Assembly: GCA_015179125.1 (NCBI GenBank)
Contig: WHVA01000398.1
Coordinates: 44,336-108,335, forward strand
Origin: Gautieria morchelliformis
Lineage: Eukaryota > Basidiomycota > Agaricomycetes > Gomphales > Gomphaceae
Length of the DNA: 64,000 nt
Direction: 5' to 3'
Under the pieces are notes generated by a model, which had not been told where the DNA came from, did no database searches, and saw only the letters and a program-made list of their open reading frames with translations. A program made the position numbers and the translations under genes. Numbering within the stretch: the stretch's first letter is position 1; each line of letters opens with the position of its first letter. Below are positions 11,675 through 24,304 of this stretch, piece after piece.

Positions 11675-11820
11675 ATCGGACTTTTCTCACGCTTACCACC
11701 ACCACCAAAATACCCAAAATCGCACTTCACACACACACGCTCACTAAACCGCACACCAGTGCATCGCTGAATACAGCTAGCGGCGAAAACGAGCTTCCCT
11801 GAAAAGAAGCTGTCAAAACG

Positions 11821-13589
11821 ATGCCACAAAGCGTCGAACACCAGGCGCCTGCCACGTCACAAGCTCGCACAAGGGCAGGCGCCACACAACAAGCCAGCAA
11901 CAAAACTAGATCTGATTTGTTGTTGGAGCCAAACACATCGGTCAGAACCAGAGAGCAAGCGAGGCAGTTCCTAGACAAACATGGGTATTACACGAAGGAT
12001 GATCCGTTGTCGACAGAACAGCTAAGTTACGCGTTATTGTCACTTGCACACAAAGTTAGGGGCAAAACACTACAGGAAGGAGTTCGGGCGGTGGCCATTC
12101 TAATGATGGAGGATGCCACAAGAGCAGTGGGAGCAGCAGTCTCGCAACACATCGAAAAGCACATCGAGACGACCCTGGCCAAGTTGGAAGCAGCAGCTGA
12201 CAGGGCCAAAGAGGCGGCTGAGGTGGCAGAAGAAGCAACAGAAGGAGCCAGAAACGTCATAGAACATTTGAACAGCATGGGAGGACAGAGGGAACGGCAA
12301 GGGGAAGACAACACGAGAGGGGCAACATACGTGGCCGCATTGAAAGGTAACGTCCCCTTGTCACACCTAAACAACCTGGCAAAAGCGAAAATGAAAGCGA
12401 GACAAATACTGATCGACGGAGACATGTCACGAGAACAGGACGAGTTAGGCAAGCTAACGGAGCAGGAGCTGGTAGCGAAAGCTAACGAAGCAATAAGCAA
12501 CCTCGAGCCGGACCCAGAAAGAATAGACATAAGCTTTGTGGGAGCCAAGAAGCTGGCGAATGGAGGAGTAGTGCTGGCCATGGAAACAGAGGAGGCAGCA
12601 AAATGGGTGCAGACGAACAAGAGGACGTTCTTGACCAAGTTCAGCGGACGGCCACGATAAAAGAAAGAATGCTGTCAGTGATAGTGGAGTACGTGCCACT
12701 GAACCACTCACCCGACGCCATGGCGGAGATGAGAAAGATCGAGAGGGACTCTAAACTCCCCGACGGATCCCTGCTCTCAACCCGGTGGATAAAGCCGGTC
12801 CACAGGAGAATGGCAGGACAGAGATCAGCACACATTATCGCCAAGTTCACATCTACAGAAGCGGCAAATCAAAGCATAAGAGACGGGATAATAATAGCAG
12901 GAAAGCGAACCTGGGCCAGGAGAATGAAAAAAGAACCGCGAAGATGCCTAAAATGTCAGCGCTATAACGCTCGACACTTGGCAGCAGAGTGCAGCGGCAG
13001 AGACACGTGCGGGACATGCGGAGAAGAGCACAGAACAGCCGAATGCCAGGAGGACGACCCAAGCAAATACAAATGCATGAATTGCGACGCAAAAGGCCAC
13101 GCGTCATGGGATAGGACATGCCCGGTATTCAAATCGGAATGCGCAGCGGCAGACAAGAGCGATCCAGAACATACGTACAAATTCTTTCCCAACGACGACC
13201 CGTGGACATGGGAACAGCACCAAGAGGCGGAGGAAACAGACGACGTGGGGGATCTCATAAGGAAACTCAGGGAACAGGAGGACAGAAGATGGAAAACAGT
13301 GGAAATGGAAAGAAGGATGGCGAGACTGGTGGACAGCAGAAGCAGGGAGAGGCACCAAGTGGAACCAGATAACCCAAGGAATAGAGGAAGGGTTGAAAGC
13401 AGAGGAAACGCGCGAGGGAGAGGAAGAGGAGCGAATCCAAGAATCGGGCACATGGACCAAGGGTGGCAAGACAGAGAACAGGGCGAAGGGCGACAGAGCA
13501 GACTGGACGACTACGGAATAGGGGTCAGCCGCGAGAGGACACAAACAGTACAGCAAAACGGAAGCGATAACAATACGCGCCAAGGATGA
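11821..13589 (+). pseudogene. LINE copy 2 ORF1 (CCHC protein), one frameshift
   Basis: This is the better-preserved ORF1 of the family. It is open from MPQSVEH at 11821 to about 12650, then continues in another frame (RMLSVIVEYVPLNHSP) to 13589. It contains an Ala/Glu-rich region likely to form a coiled coil (about residues 100-150), the block FVGAKKLANGG, and three zinc knuckles (CLKCQRYNARHLAAEC, CGTCGEEHRTAEC, CMNCDAKGHASWDRTC) at about 12950-13120. The C-terminal tail is Arg/Gly-rich. Its stop overlaps the ORF2 start as ATGA (13586-13589), exactly as in copy 1. A single indel near 12650 is the only lesion seen. Confidence 0.87.
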
Positions 13590-15112
13590 ATGAAGAAAAC
13601 CAACAAATGCGAAAATTGAGAATCAGACAACAGAACGTCAACAAATCGCTAACGGCAACGGTAGAAATGCTAGCTCTGCTGATAAGCAAAAAGATGGCGA
13701 CGAGCACGTGGGGAGCAATTGACATGGGATCGCCAGATGTTACGGCAGCAAAGATAAAAACCAACATGGGTGATGTCCTGATAGTTAATTCATACGTGGA
13801 CTGCGCCCATTCTAACAGTATAAGAGCCATACAGAAATATATGCAACACAGAGCGGCAGAAGGGACCATGCAAGAAAGGGAGATAGAGGGCATGGTGTGG
13901 CTCGGGGATTTCAATAGGCATCACCCGGTCTGGGACAAGTTGCGCAACGCACACTTATTCACAAGGGCAAATTTAGATGAGGCGCAAATACTATTGGACA
14001 CAATAGCAGATCACGGACTACACATGGCGCTACCTAAGGATATACCAACGCTAAGATCGATGGCCACAGGGAATTACACGCGAACAGATAATGTCTTTGC
14101 ATCACCTTCAGTCATTGAAAACATGATTAGCTGCAGCACAGTGCCAGAAGATCTACCACCAAAAAGCGACCACCTGCCCGTAGACACCATGATCGATGTA
14201 TCCATCAAGGCAAGCACCCAACCGCCGAAGCCCAATTACAGACAGGTGGACTGGAAGGAATACAGAAAGATGCTCGAAGCTGAGTTAAAAGACAGAATCA
14301 AAGAACCCGTACCACTCACTGCTCAACAGTTCCATCAAAACTTGCGAGAGATGACAACGGCCATCTTGGATACCACAGAAGAACTAGTGCCAAAAAACAG
14401 GCCGTCGGTATACATGAAGCGATGGTGGTCCTTACAGCTGTCGCGCACCAGAACAGAGACCAGGCGGCTCGCAAGGAAAGCATATGCGCTAAGAGACGAC
14501 CCGACACACACAGCACACGAAGAATACAGAGCCTCTCGGAATCGCTACGCGGAAGACATAGAGAGGTCAAAAAGAGAGCATTGGAAAGACTTCCTCGACG
14601 GCATAGACCAAAATACGATATGGGCAGCCCACAGATACGCTTCGGCGGACGCGGGAGATGGGGGTCAGACGCGGGTACCGACGCTAGTGACAAAAAAGGC
14701 AAACGGTGTGAAGCAGATAGCAGAGACAAACGAACAAAAGTCAGACCTACTCTTTGACACCTTTTTCCCAGAGCCAGGAGAAGCGGTTGAACAAATACCG
14801 GAGGACTACGAGTATCCCCCGCCGGAGTTCGAGTATCAGCCAATCTCAGACGAGCAGATCAGAAGAGCCATGGACAAACTCAACTGGTTCAAGGCACCGG
14901 GAGAAAATGGTATCCCTAATGAACTCATAAAACAGTGCATTGACACCCTTCTACCGTACATAGGACCTCTCTTCCGCGCAACATTCGACCTCAAAGTATA
15001 CCCGGCAGAGTGGAGGGATTCAATAACAAAGGTCCTCCGTAAGCCAGGTAAGGCAGACTACACGGCTCCAGGTGCCTACCGGCCGATCGCACTACTGGAC
15101 ACGATGGGAAAT
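13586..15112 (+). pseudogene. LINE copy 2 ORF2, EEP deletion, RT truncated
   Basis: The frame opens with MNEENQQMRKLRIRQQNVNK. Compared with copy 1, about 50-55 residues are missing in frame at about 13680, including the catalytic Glu of the QEPY motif, so the endonuclease is dead although the frame stays open. GDFNRHHPVWDK, the DNVF motif and KSDHLPVD remain. The linker and the first RT block (YRPIALLDTMG) follow, then the LINE ends and the frame runs on into receptor-gene sequence until a stop at 15184. The combined frame of 532 codons is therefore chimeric, and a gene finder could easily call it as one protein. Confidence 0.87.
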
Positions 15113-18100
15113 ATCCAGAAGACTGCGGTAGCTGCGAGAGGCAATGCTGCCTCGTGGAACGAGTCCCTCTATTTGTGCGTTTAATTCCAACGTTATCTTC
15201 ACGCGACTTAAATCCATGCCCAGCAAGGACTTTCATGGGTCTTCCGTACTAGGAATCGAGGTCTACGGGCACCGTATCTTTACACGTGATGAGTACATAG
15301 GCGGTGCAAGGGAACGGGTTGAGTTGCTCCTTGCAGAAGGAGGAACTGGAGGTCAGTCCTTTTCGTTCATCGACACAATGCACGTGTAATAATCGAACAC
15401 AGCAGCCGTTGCTCGCAAACTGCAAAAATCAGATAAGGCAGGGAAGATGCATGAGGTTCACACTATCCTAGAGTTCACCATTTCGTCTTTCGCGATGTCC
15501 GACGAGGTGCAGGAGGCCAAGTTGAGCGAAGCAGTCAGCGGTGCGAAAGTCGTCGATGATATGAACCCGATGCAGTCCCTAATCGTTGATGCAGGGGCTG
15601 GGGTCGATGTCGCCACTTCCGCCATTGATACCTTCAATATAATATCGGCGCCTTGGGCTCCCCTCGTGGAAAATATCAGGCTCTTTACCAGTATTGTGGA
15701 TAAGGCTCAGAGGTATAGTTCAAACGCCGGGGTTCTCCCGGGTCACTCATGGACATGGTTTGTTTGATTCTAGGTCCATCCATATGCAAACATGGCATGG
15801 TCTATCCTGTCTCTTGCACACAAGGTACGTCTATGACATACACCACTCGGATAGATATAACTGACATCTGGGGTTGACTCTATTTAGACGATCATTGCTC
15901 AGATGGATCGGGACGATAGCATCCATGGCCTGGCGAAAATTATTGGAGACACGTATGCATTCGTCCATCTGGCAGAGCCATTGGAGAAAATTGAATCGCA
16001 GAAGCCAATTATCTTAGCCTTGGCACAACAGACGTTAGAGTGCAGCTACTTTGTCCGCGCCTACGCAAAAACAGAGGGTTTCTGTATGTTGGACCCGCTG
16101 TCAGATGGCCATACCTTATGATCTTTGTTCAGGGAAAAGAACCGCGAAAAATCTAGTGTCGGATGTTGACAGCAAGGTAAAACAATACCAGGAATATTTC
16201 AACAAACTCAAGTTGGATTTACAACAACATGCCGTGATTCATACTGAAATCACTGTACTACGTGTCCTGAATGTCGTCGGCGACCTCTGTGAGTTTTCAG
16301 TGGTTTGAGATCTTTCCCACGCCTAATACAACTTGCAACCAGCTGGGGGAGTTCTTCTGCTTGACATGCCCTATGCAGGCAGTGCCAGGTTCAATCCTGA
16401 CAAAGGATGTCTTCGGGATACTCGGGAGACAGTTATTGCGGAGATCTGGGATTGGGCCAACCAGGAGAGCGAGGCCAACCCCCGTATATTTTTCTTGAAC
16501 GATGTTGCAGGTGCTGGCAAGTCTGCCATCGCCCACGAGGTCGCTAAACGATTTAGCAACATCAAACGTCTTGGGTCCTCATACTTTTTTGACCGCGCTC
16601 TTCAGGCACAGCGATCCCACGACAATGTATTTAGCACGATTGCTCATGATCTGGCTGATCTGGATCCAGAACGAAAATCATCGTTGCTCAAAGTGGTCGG
16701 GGAGCAGAAATCACTTCGGACCACACGCGTACCTCGTGAGCAGTTCCAAAAGTTCATTCTGGACCCCTCCAAGGACCTAACCGCTGTTGGACCGAGCGTA
16801 ATCGTTATTGATGCATTGGACGAGAGCGGAGATATGGAATCTCACCAAGCTCTCTTGTCTGTCCTGGGCAAGGAAGCTGCACAATTGCCGTCTAATACCC
16901 ATCTTCTTATCACTTCCCACGCCGAAGATGACATCCTGGACGCCCTTCTGGGGAAGACGCACATCCTTTCCAGGTCCTTAAAGGATATTGACCCGAACCC
17001 TGCTGATGCTGTCACCCGCTTTGTGAAAGCTCAATTGCATCACATTACGGCCCTCGAGCGCAAGTGGCCCAACAATGGCTGGTGTCGATTATTAGTCGAG
17101 AAATCTGAAGGTCACTTTCAATGGGCGTCCACTGCTTGTCGATTTGTCAAAGGAGATGGGAAGCGTGGTCACAATCCTGTTAAGCAACTGGAGGAGGTTT
17201 TAGTCAAGAACCTCTGCGGGATGGATAACCTATATCTCGGCATCCTCACGCAGATATTCGGAGATGGCAATGACTTGACGGACGATATCAAGTGTCGCTT
17301 TCGCTTGGTGATGGGCTGCATGCTGGCTGCCAGAGAACCGCTGTCGATGTCTGCCCTGCAGAAGCTGTGCAATCCAGATGAGTCGGGTACCGAGGTTCAT
17401 GATATAGTTAAACCCATGGGCGCTCTGTTGAGCCTTCCCCCTCAAGAATCTGGCCCAATCAGCCTGCTGCACACGTCTTTTCGTGACTTCTTGACAGATT
17501 GCGACCGGAGTGGACCATACCACATCGATACATCTTTACACCATGAAGGCCTTGCGCTCTCATCCTTGCACATAATGAAGGATGAACTTTGTTTCAACAT
17601 TTGTCACCTTTAAACTTCCCATCTGCGCAACGACGATGTTGTCGACTTGGCGACACGGACCAATAAGTATATATCCTCACAACTTTCCTACTCTTGCCGT
17701 TTTTGGGCGGACCATGTTCGCGCCACCACCTTTGAGCCAGGCATAGGTTCAAAGGTCAAGGAGTTCTTCAAGACTAAGCTACTCTACTGGCTTGAAGTTC
17801 TGAGTATGGTCAAGAAGGTCCCCAATGCATCAGCAGCGCTCTCGTCGATAATGGGCTGGAGTAGGGTGAGTCCCCAAGTTGTTATGAGCTCCGCTATGAG
17901 TCTAATGAACTTAAGGATAATGACATTACAGCATTTGTAATGGATAGCCGCAATTTTGTATGTGCGTTTGGGAGTGTAATATCCCAGAGTGCTCCCCATC
18001 TCTATTTGTCGGCACTCCCGTTTGCACCTGAAAGGTCGAAACTATGCGAGACTTACCTCCCACGATTTCCACGATTACTCCGCATCGAGACTGGGAAAGT

Positions 18101-19066
18101 GACAACGTGGCTACCAATTCAAACCGTTCTGGTAGGTCACACCGAGCCCGTCTTGTCGGTGGCATTCTCGCTGGACGACAAGCGCATCGTCTCCGGGTCT
18201 CGTGACAACACGATCCGTGTGTGGAATGCAGACACCGGGGAGGTCATTTCAGCACCATTCGAAGGCCACACCGACTGGGTCAAGTCGGTGGCGTTCTCGC
18301 AAGACGCCAAGCGCATCGTTTCCGGGTCTTATGACAAGACGATCCGTGTGTGGAATGCAGACAACGGGAAGGTCATTTCAGCACCATTCGAAGGCCACAC
18401 CCTGTGGGTCACGTCGGTGGCGTTCTCGCATGATGGCAAGCGCATCGTCTCCGGGTCTGGAGACAAGACGATCCGTGTGTGGAATGCAGACACCGGGGAG
18501 GTCATTTCGGTATATTCAAAGGCCACACCCACTCCGTCACGTCAGTGGCGTTCTCGCACGACGGCAAGCGCATCGTCTCCAGGTCTGAAGGCAACAGGAT
18601 CCGTGTGTGGAATGCAGACACCGGGGAGGTCATTTCGGCACCATTTGAAGGCCACACCGACTGCGTCAGGTCGGTGGCATTCTCGCAGGATGGCAAGCGC
18701 ATCGTCTCCGGGTCTGGAGACAAGACGATCCGTGTGTGGAATGCAGACACCGGAGAGTTCATTTCAACACAATTCCCAGGTCAAGCACCTAGTCAGTAGT
18801 GGTTACCTTGATTTGTTGGAACATTCAGAAATCTGCTAATATCCTTTGCACAGCTATGGGGACCAGGTTTCAAAATGATTCACGACTAGACAAAAATGGC
18901 TGGTTACTCAACTCCCCCAGAACTTTTATTCTGGGTCCCATCTTGGTCCCAAGTAGGTTTGTGGCGGCCGGCGAACACTGCTGTCATCGCAAAGGGGTCC
19001 ACAAAGCTTGATCTCAGCCGGTTTGTGCATGGCACATGGTGGACACAATGCAGAGAGGCCACATGA
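15113..19066 (+). pseudogene. NWD receptor (C2-NACHT-WD40), NLR-like, degenerate
   Basis: This family is thought to act in fungal non-self recognition and heterokaryon incompatibility. A C2-like domain comes first (IQKTAVAARGNAASWNESL, then VLGIEVYGHRIFTRDEYIGG), followed by a helical region (15447-16300). The NACHT core has Walker A GAGKSAIA near 16510 and Walker B VIVIDALDES near 16805. WD40 repeats occupy 18120-18786. A tail ending in LDLSRFVHGTWWTQCRE reaches a TGA at 19064. Introns fit 15713-15773, 15825-15887 (CTGAC branch site) and 17866-17915. Lesions are the loss of the start of the gene, indels near 15180, 15710, 16080 and 18510, and an in-frame TAA at 17611 between NACHT and the WD40 region. 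The gene is probably not functional, unless the indels are assembly errors. Confidence 0.85.
18120..18786 (+). repeat. Five near-identical WD40 units, 129-bp period
   Basis: Five units of about 43 codons share the core KRIVSGS...[14 protein letters not shown] and are nearly identical at DNA level, differing mostly at a few positions after the GHT motif (EPVL, DWVK, LWVT, HSVT, DCVR). Unit 4 is one base short near 18510, which shifts the frame. Confidence 0.9.
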
Positions 19067-19495
19067 GTTTCCCAGGGCACACACACAGATACATTGCATC
19101 TTCTGCTACCATACTTTGGACTTTCCAGTTGGTTTCAAGAACTTTCCTGTGTTCAATTAGCCACTCACATGTACCATTATACATATTGTACATGTAATAG
19201 CTAACCCCTGCCACCATCATGTTGTCACTAACCAGCTTTGCACTTCTGCCTGAGTTCCCATACCTGTGGCTTGGGCTTGCATTCTGGAAAGGCTGTCCAC
19301 GAGTCCCGCTGCAGGTGACTTGGGACTCAGACTTGCAGGTCAGCCAGCTTCCAGAAGTGGAACCTGGACTCTGTTATTTGAGGAGGAAGAAAATATTTCA
19401 GTCAGGACAATCTATTTTGTTATCAATCATTCTCACCTTTCACCATATTTCTTGTCATTCCGAGAATCATTCTGAGCCGAGAATTATTCCAAGTT
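19067..19495. other. No recognisable gene
   Basis: This is the sequence downstream of the receptor pseudogene. Short open frames only. Confidence 0.4.
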
Positions 19496-19963
19496 GAGTC
19501 GAGTCGAGGCGCACATATGCGTATCATTTCTCACATATTATCGAGTTAAGTCCTTGTCCTATATGCCTGACATCATATTTGACATCATCTGTCCAGGAAT
19601 TAGCCATTTAGGGGTCATAGCATCATACTTGACATCATCTTGACCCTAACTCCTAGCCCCATTATTTTTCACATGACTATCTACTCCTATTGTGTATTGT
19701 TTAAATACTTGGACTCTAGATACGAATAAATCAGCGACTTAACAATCTTTTTCCCTAGAGATTCGAATTATAAGCTTCTTTGGACCATTATTGTTTCCTC
19801 CTCAACTCTTATTGCACTAAGAACATTGCTTAATTCTAGAACTCTAGAACACTGCTTTTATTTCTCACCAGAACACTGCTTGAGATCTCTATCACACTAT
19901 TGATCATTCGACTCCAACCCCTTAATCTGATTTATATTAGATTAAAAGTCTCATTGACTTTTC
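19496..19963 (+). other. Probable 5' LTR/leader of copia element B
   Basis: This AT-rich stretch lies directly in front of the copia gag. It holds repeated TTGACATCATCT-like motifs (19565-19650), a TATA-like TTTAAATAC near 19700 and a duplicated GAACACTGCTT (about 19850 and 19875). That fits an LTR plus leader, but without a 3' LTR the limits and primer-binding site cannot be fixed. Confidence 0.45.
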
Positions 19964-22150
19964 ATGGCCCAACAGATCATGACCGCCCTCCCTCATCCTA
20001 AACATGATATCCATAAGTTTAGGGATATAAAACCAAAGTTGAGTAAGGATAACTGGATGTCTTGGAAGAGAGAGTTGTTGGCTACTTCTCAAGACAGAGG
20101 CCTTTACAGAATGATCACAGGAGCAGATGATTATCCAGACATCACCAACAGAGCTGTAGTAATCCTCAATGGGGTTGAGACTGTTGGTAATGTTCCATTG
20201 ACTCAACTCCAGGACGAGTGGCACGACAGGAACAATGTGGCTTATAGCCAAATACTCCTGTGTATTACCCCTGAACTCCAAACAGCCATTGACTCTACCG
20301 AATCTTCAGCTACAGCATGGGAAATCCTGACGAGGAAGTTTGAGTCTACAGATCCTAGCAAGATCAGCATCATTCACACAAAATATGAAAATTATCATAT
20401 GACCGAAGGGCAGTCTGTCTCCTCATACCTCACTACAATGAAGGAGTACAGAAATCAATTGGCAAAAATGGGTGAAATCATTGCTGATTCCACTCATGCT
20501 GCCACTGTCCTCAGGAATGTACCTGAATCCTGGAGGTCTATTGCTCAAACCATCAGGATGATAACTGGAGACATAGATGTCATTGAGGAGAAGCTAGAGG
20601 CTCATGAGGCGGATTTAAGTGCGGTGGAAATATCGAATCAAGCAGCTACGGCTTTTGTGGTACAATCAAAGGGTGCAGGACGACCTAATAACTCTGCATA
20701 CCCTACCACAAGCCCATGGAACACCCCCTATCCAACAAATAACAATCAAAGGCCATTTTACAACTGTAATAATTGTGGAAAGGAGGGTCATTCAGCTTCA
20801 AGATGTTTCGCACCAGGAGGGGGGCTAGCAGGACAAGACCCATGGGGAGGCAGGGGTCGAGGAGCAAGTGGTGCAAGAGGTGGAAGAGGGGGTATTGGGC
20901 CGGGAGGAAGTGGCAATCGACCAGCTCCTGTTTGGAACTCTCCAACAGCTGCCGCACAGATGCATCAAACTGTGCCTGCAGGAGCCAACAATTCTTCAAA
21001 CAGTTCTTCAGTGCCATCATCAAGATTTGCCAATGCATCGACAAAGAATATTGTTATGATGGCATATATCTCTGAACAAGAAGAAGACCAATCCAAAAGT
21101 ATTGTCTTATCCACAAAGACATCAGCTCTATCAGCCATACAGGACAGGTCTCATATGTGGTTGGTGGACTCTGCAGCATCAAGTCACATATGCGGCAGAT
21201 TGGAACTCTTTGATGAAATCCACTCGACTCCTACTATATTGGTCGAGACTGCAAGTGGTGAGGCCTTCGAGGCTAGTCAAAAGGGGACAATTCGCATCAC
21301 ACTTCAAAGTAATGAGTCTATGAACCTACCACCCTTGGAGTTGACATTGCAAAATGTCATTTTTGTTCCAAAACTCAATGCCAATCTACTTTCTGTTGGG
21401 AGGATGACAACAGCAAATGTAGATGTGGTCTTCAGTCGTGGAGACACCTCCCTGCTCTACAATGGAGAAATTGTTGCAAAAGGAACAAAAATCAACAATT
21501 TATTCGCATATATGGCAACATCAGTTCAAAACCCTGTAGAAACTGTGAAATATTCTGGTGAGATAAGTGAGCTTACACTTTGGCATCATAGGCTTGCACA
21601 TGCTGCACCATAAACACTGGAAACTATGTCGAGGTTGCAAGCAGTTGATGGGCTCCCTGATGTGGAGGAGGACCAGTACATGAGTCAATGCTCAAACTGT
21701 CCCTTTGGCAAAAAGACACGTGCACCTTTCAAGAGCACAGAGGAGCTACCTATGAGGATTGGAGACATCATATCTTCTGACCTGTGTGGTCTATTCGACG
21801 TCTCCATAAATGGCTTTCGATATTTCGTGACCTGGATCGATCACAAAACTCGCTATGTCAGTATTGATTTTTTGAAGAACAAGGAATGTGCCACTGTTGC
21901 CAATTCATTCAAGGGATATATTGCGTGGTTGAAGAAGCAGAAAGGAGAGGATGTGAGGAGAGTGAGGACAGATAATGGAGGAGAATATATGGGGAAGGAA
22001 TTTCAAAAGTTATGCAAAGACCTTGGAATCACTCATCAAACCACTTCTCCCTATACTCCAGAGCATAATGCCATTGCTGAAAGGTACAACAGGACCCTTC
22101 AAGAAGGAGCATTAACCCTTCAGCATGATGCAGGACTCTCAATAACCCCA
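19964..22150 (+). mobile_element. Ty1/copia retrotransposon B, 5' half
   Basis: This is a second copia element on the plus strand, with gag, protease and integrase but no RT or RNase H. Similarity to the family ends near 22150, soon after the integrase catalytic Glu. It is not the missing half of the element at 0.25-2.7 kb: orientation and sequence differ. Confidence 0.88.
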
Positions 22151-22303
22151 AACCCCAAATATTCTTTTATGCTCAGGGACTGGGGATGCTACAGTCATCC
22201 TAATGTGCGGTGCCTGTGCAGGCTGACTAAGCTCAGCCTGGTGTATTGTACTCAAGGCCGTCGATCACATGATTGGGTCAAGGAGAAGACAGGGTCAATT
22301 TAG
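19964..22303 (+). pseudogene. copia B gag-protease-integrase polyprotein, one stop, truncated
   Basis: Gag starts MAQQIMTALPHPKHD and contains the UBN2-type core (DNWMSWKRELL, TAWEILTRKFES). A CCHC knuckle CNNCGKEGHSASRC is followed by a Gly/Arg-rich linker. The aspartic protease has WLVDSAASSHICG. A GAG-pre-integrase block (LWHHRLAHA) and an HHCC finger (CSNCPFGKK) lead to the integrase core with catalytic Asp in SSDLCG, Asp in RTDNGGEY and Glu after SPYTPEHNAIA. The only break is an in-frame TAA at 21611, between LWHHRLAHAAP and the HHCC finger; the same frame resumes at once. After about 22150 the frame no longer resembles copia. Apart from that stop the copy is much better preserved than the other retroelements here. 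Confidence 0.9.
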
Positions 22304-22659
22304 AGGAACAAAGGTTCAAAAGCTTTTGCTTATGGAACAGTTTAGTAGACAGCAATAGTGAACTCAACAACGAATCAAAGACATTTGTCCCCTTACATCT
22401 TATGAAGTGAATATGATATGTTTTTATTCAGAATTTCCTTATGTCTTAAATTGTAAACAAAAGGAAGAAGTCTTCGCCATTTCCCATAGTTTCAAATTAT
22501 TACTGGATTTGCTCTTTTTTCATTCGTGTCGCAAAGAAAAACGAGCAAAGCGAAGATGTTACAGCTCATCCTGGATTTGAGGTGAGTCCCTGTGCTATGT
22601 CTCTCACTGTGATATTCATGATGTGTGGCGTATTTCAGCTTTTTCCTCATCAACTCCGC
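22151..22659. other. Junction and upstream region of the GTPase/vWA gene
   Basis: No coding potential was recognised. It contains the broken end of copia B and about 500 bp that may include the promoter of the gene starting near 22660. A short intron-like GTGAGT...TTTCAG lies at about 22583-22639, so the 5' UTR may be spliced. Confidence 0.4.
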
Positions 22660-24304
22660 ATGGCTGTGCGACTGTCTCAATGCCCTATTGAGCATCAACC
22701 GGCATTGCAACCCAGTCTAGTGGCCAGTGAACCAAACCAAGCATTCCTGACCGCTGAGTATCAACCAGGAACAGTCAACATCTCTCAGTCGCACCAGAAG
22801 ATGACAGAACTACGCCTCAGGTCTTTGTTCGAGTAAGCGCATGTCACCATACCATCCGCCTTCCAGGTATCCACTTTCTAACAACTGTACAGAGACAGGA
22901 ACATCCGCCTTGGAGAAGAAATGGATGACGATGCTCTCGTTATTCTCTTCGACCTTGGCTTGGACTCACGATTGCCTGCTCTAGCCAAGTGGAAGCAACA
23001 ATATGATGCATCGAATCTGAGGCTAACAGTGTCAAGCTCGCTGAGACGGAATCCAAACTCAGCGAGCATCGTGGTCTGCTCGAGGTTGCGCTAGAAAACA
23101 CTACTATTCAGCATATTCTCGATTGCTACGGGTATGTGTGCAGAACGGAGGGTTACTATCTGTCTAAGCTCCCCTCAGATCTATGTTCAGCTTAAGCGAC
23201 CTCGCTAGTGATACGCTATGGAAACTCGGTCGAGAAGAGGTCAATGCGTCCACGGGTGAATGGCTTTGCCCATATCTTGTTATCAATTTTCATTGTGATA
23301 TCTTTCCCACAGAAATATTACGATCGCTTGGTAAATTATCACCACAGCTTCATGCCATGCAGAAGAAAGGGCTACAGAACATGAAACTCAATCAATTACC
23401 GGACGAGTCGCAATACAAAAGGCGCAAGGATAACTTCTTAATTGTCGCGCACATTTTGGAGGCTCATGACAAGTGGGAGGAGTTAGAGAAACGAAGGCTC
23501 GTGGACGCTATCATGAGTAGCGACGCTCTCCACACCGCGTTTCCCAGTTGGCTGTTAGAGGACAGCAAGGGAAAGAGTAAACATGTGCTTGGCACCATTT
23601 ACAACACTTTGGCAGAACCTTTCGTCGACCGTTCCAAAGAAGTTCATCCGCCGTGCCAAGGAAGCAACTTGGGTGGACATGCTCTCAGATGATACCTTTA
23701 TACAGAGGGTACCGGTCATGTGCGACAAAGAGCCACTTTTGCTAGACGCTGCCTTGCGTATCGGCAAGATTATACTTGGCATTCTGAAACGGAAGATTGG
23801 CAGGGTTGTGCAGAAGGTGTATGCAGAGCTACACCGCAGCGAGCTGGATCAAATTCAGACTCAAATACGCCAGCAAGCCAGGATAACAGCAGACAACGAG
23901 AAGATATCCTCCCGTGTTTCTCTCATTCAGGAGATCAACGATTCGTATGACTTAGATTTCACGTAGGTTTTTATTTATGTAATGCTGCTGCTGTGTCTCG
24001 TGAGATAAATCCAACCACAGCATGGATATCACCTTGAACAAACTTTCAAAATCTCGTGGTTCTGACCGGAGTGACGCTAGGGTAGCGTCTGTGCATTGAC
24101 AGATCCTGCAGACAAACAATATGAGGTATTTTGGGAGGAAGAGATCCAGACCCCAGCGCATCTGCAGTATACTGTCCACCTCCTAGGCTTGACAACAGAC
24201 GACAAACAGAAACTTTGCCTCGAATCTGGATATGACTACGTCCCTCGCCCACAGTTTCGAACACATCCTCCCGAATTCTCTTTACCGGTGGGACATCATA
24301 TCTG
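22660..24304 (+). pseudogene. GTPase/vWA gene, N-terminal segment
   Basis: Exon 1 (22660-22832) joins exon 2 at 22893 with phase kept (LRSLFE then DRNIRLGEEMDDDALVILF). A probable coiled coil (VKLAETESKLSEHRGLLEV) follows after a one-base shift near 23000. Exon 23183-23640 carries HTAFPSWLLEDSKGKSKHVL, continued in another frame by FIRRAKEATWVDMLSDD and a helix-rich stretch ending ISSRVSLIQEINDSY near 23950. A last exon (24096-24304) ends HPPEFSLPVGHHIW, at a GTGCGT donor at 24305. Confidence 0.7.

Larger units (their letters stand above)
11675..15112 (+). mobile_element. Tad/I-like LINE, copy 2, 3'-truncated
   Basis: The 5' UTR (TTTCTCACGCTTACCACC near 11683) matches that of copy 1, and both ORFs are clearly of the same family. 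The element stops abruptly inside the RT at about 15112, where the sequence becomes the C2 domain of a receptor gene. No tail or target-site duplication can be seen, so the 3' loss was by deletion or recombination rather than by normal 5' truncation during insertion. Confidence 0.88.

Noticed and set aside
12027-12638. Minus-strand frame of 203 codons
   Set aside because: It is a shadow of LINE copy 2 ORF1, whose plus strand has clear homology to copies 1 and 3.
13586-15184. A novel 532-residue endonuclease/C2 fusion protein
   Set aside because: The frame crosses a junction between a truncated LINE and a receptor pseudogene; the catalytic Glu region is deleted and the RT is cut short.
19964-22303. 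Copia A (0.25-2.7 kb) and copia B as two halves of one element split by insertion
   Set aside because: They are on opposite strands and, where they could meet in the integrase region, do not form one continuous sequence.
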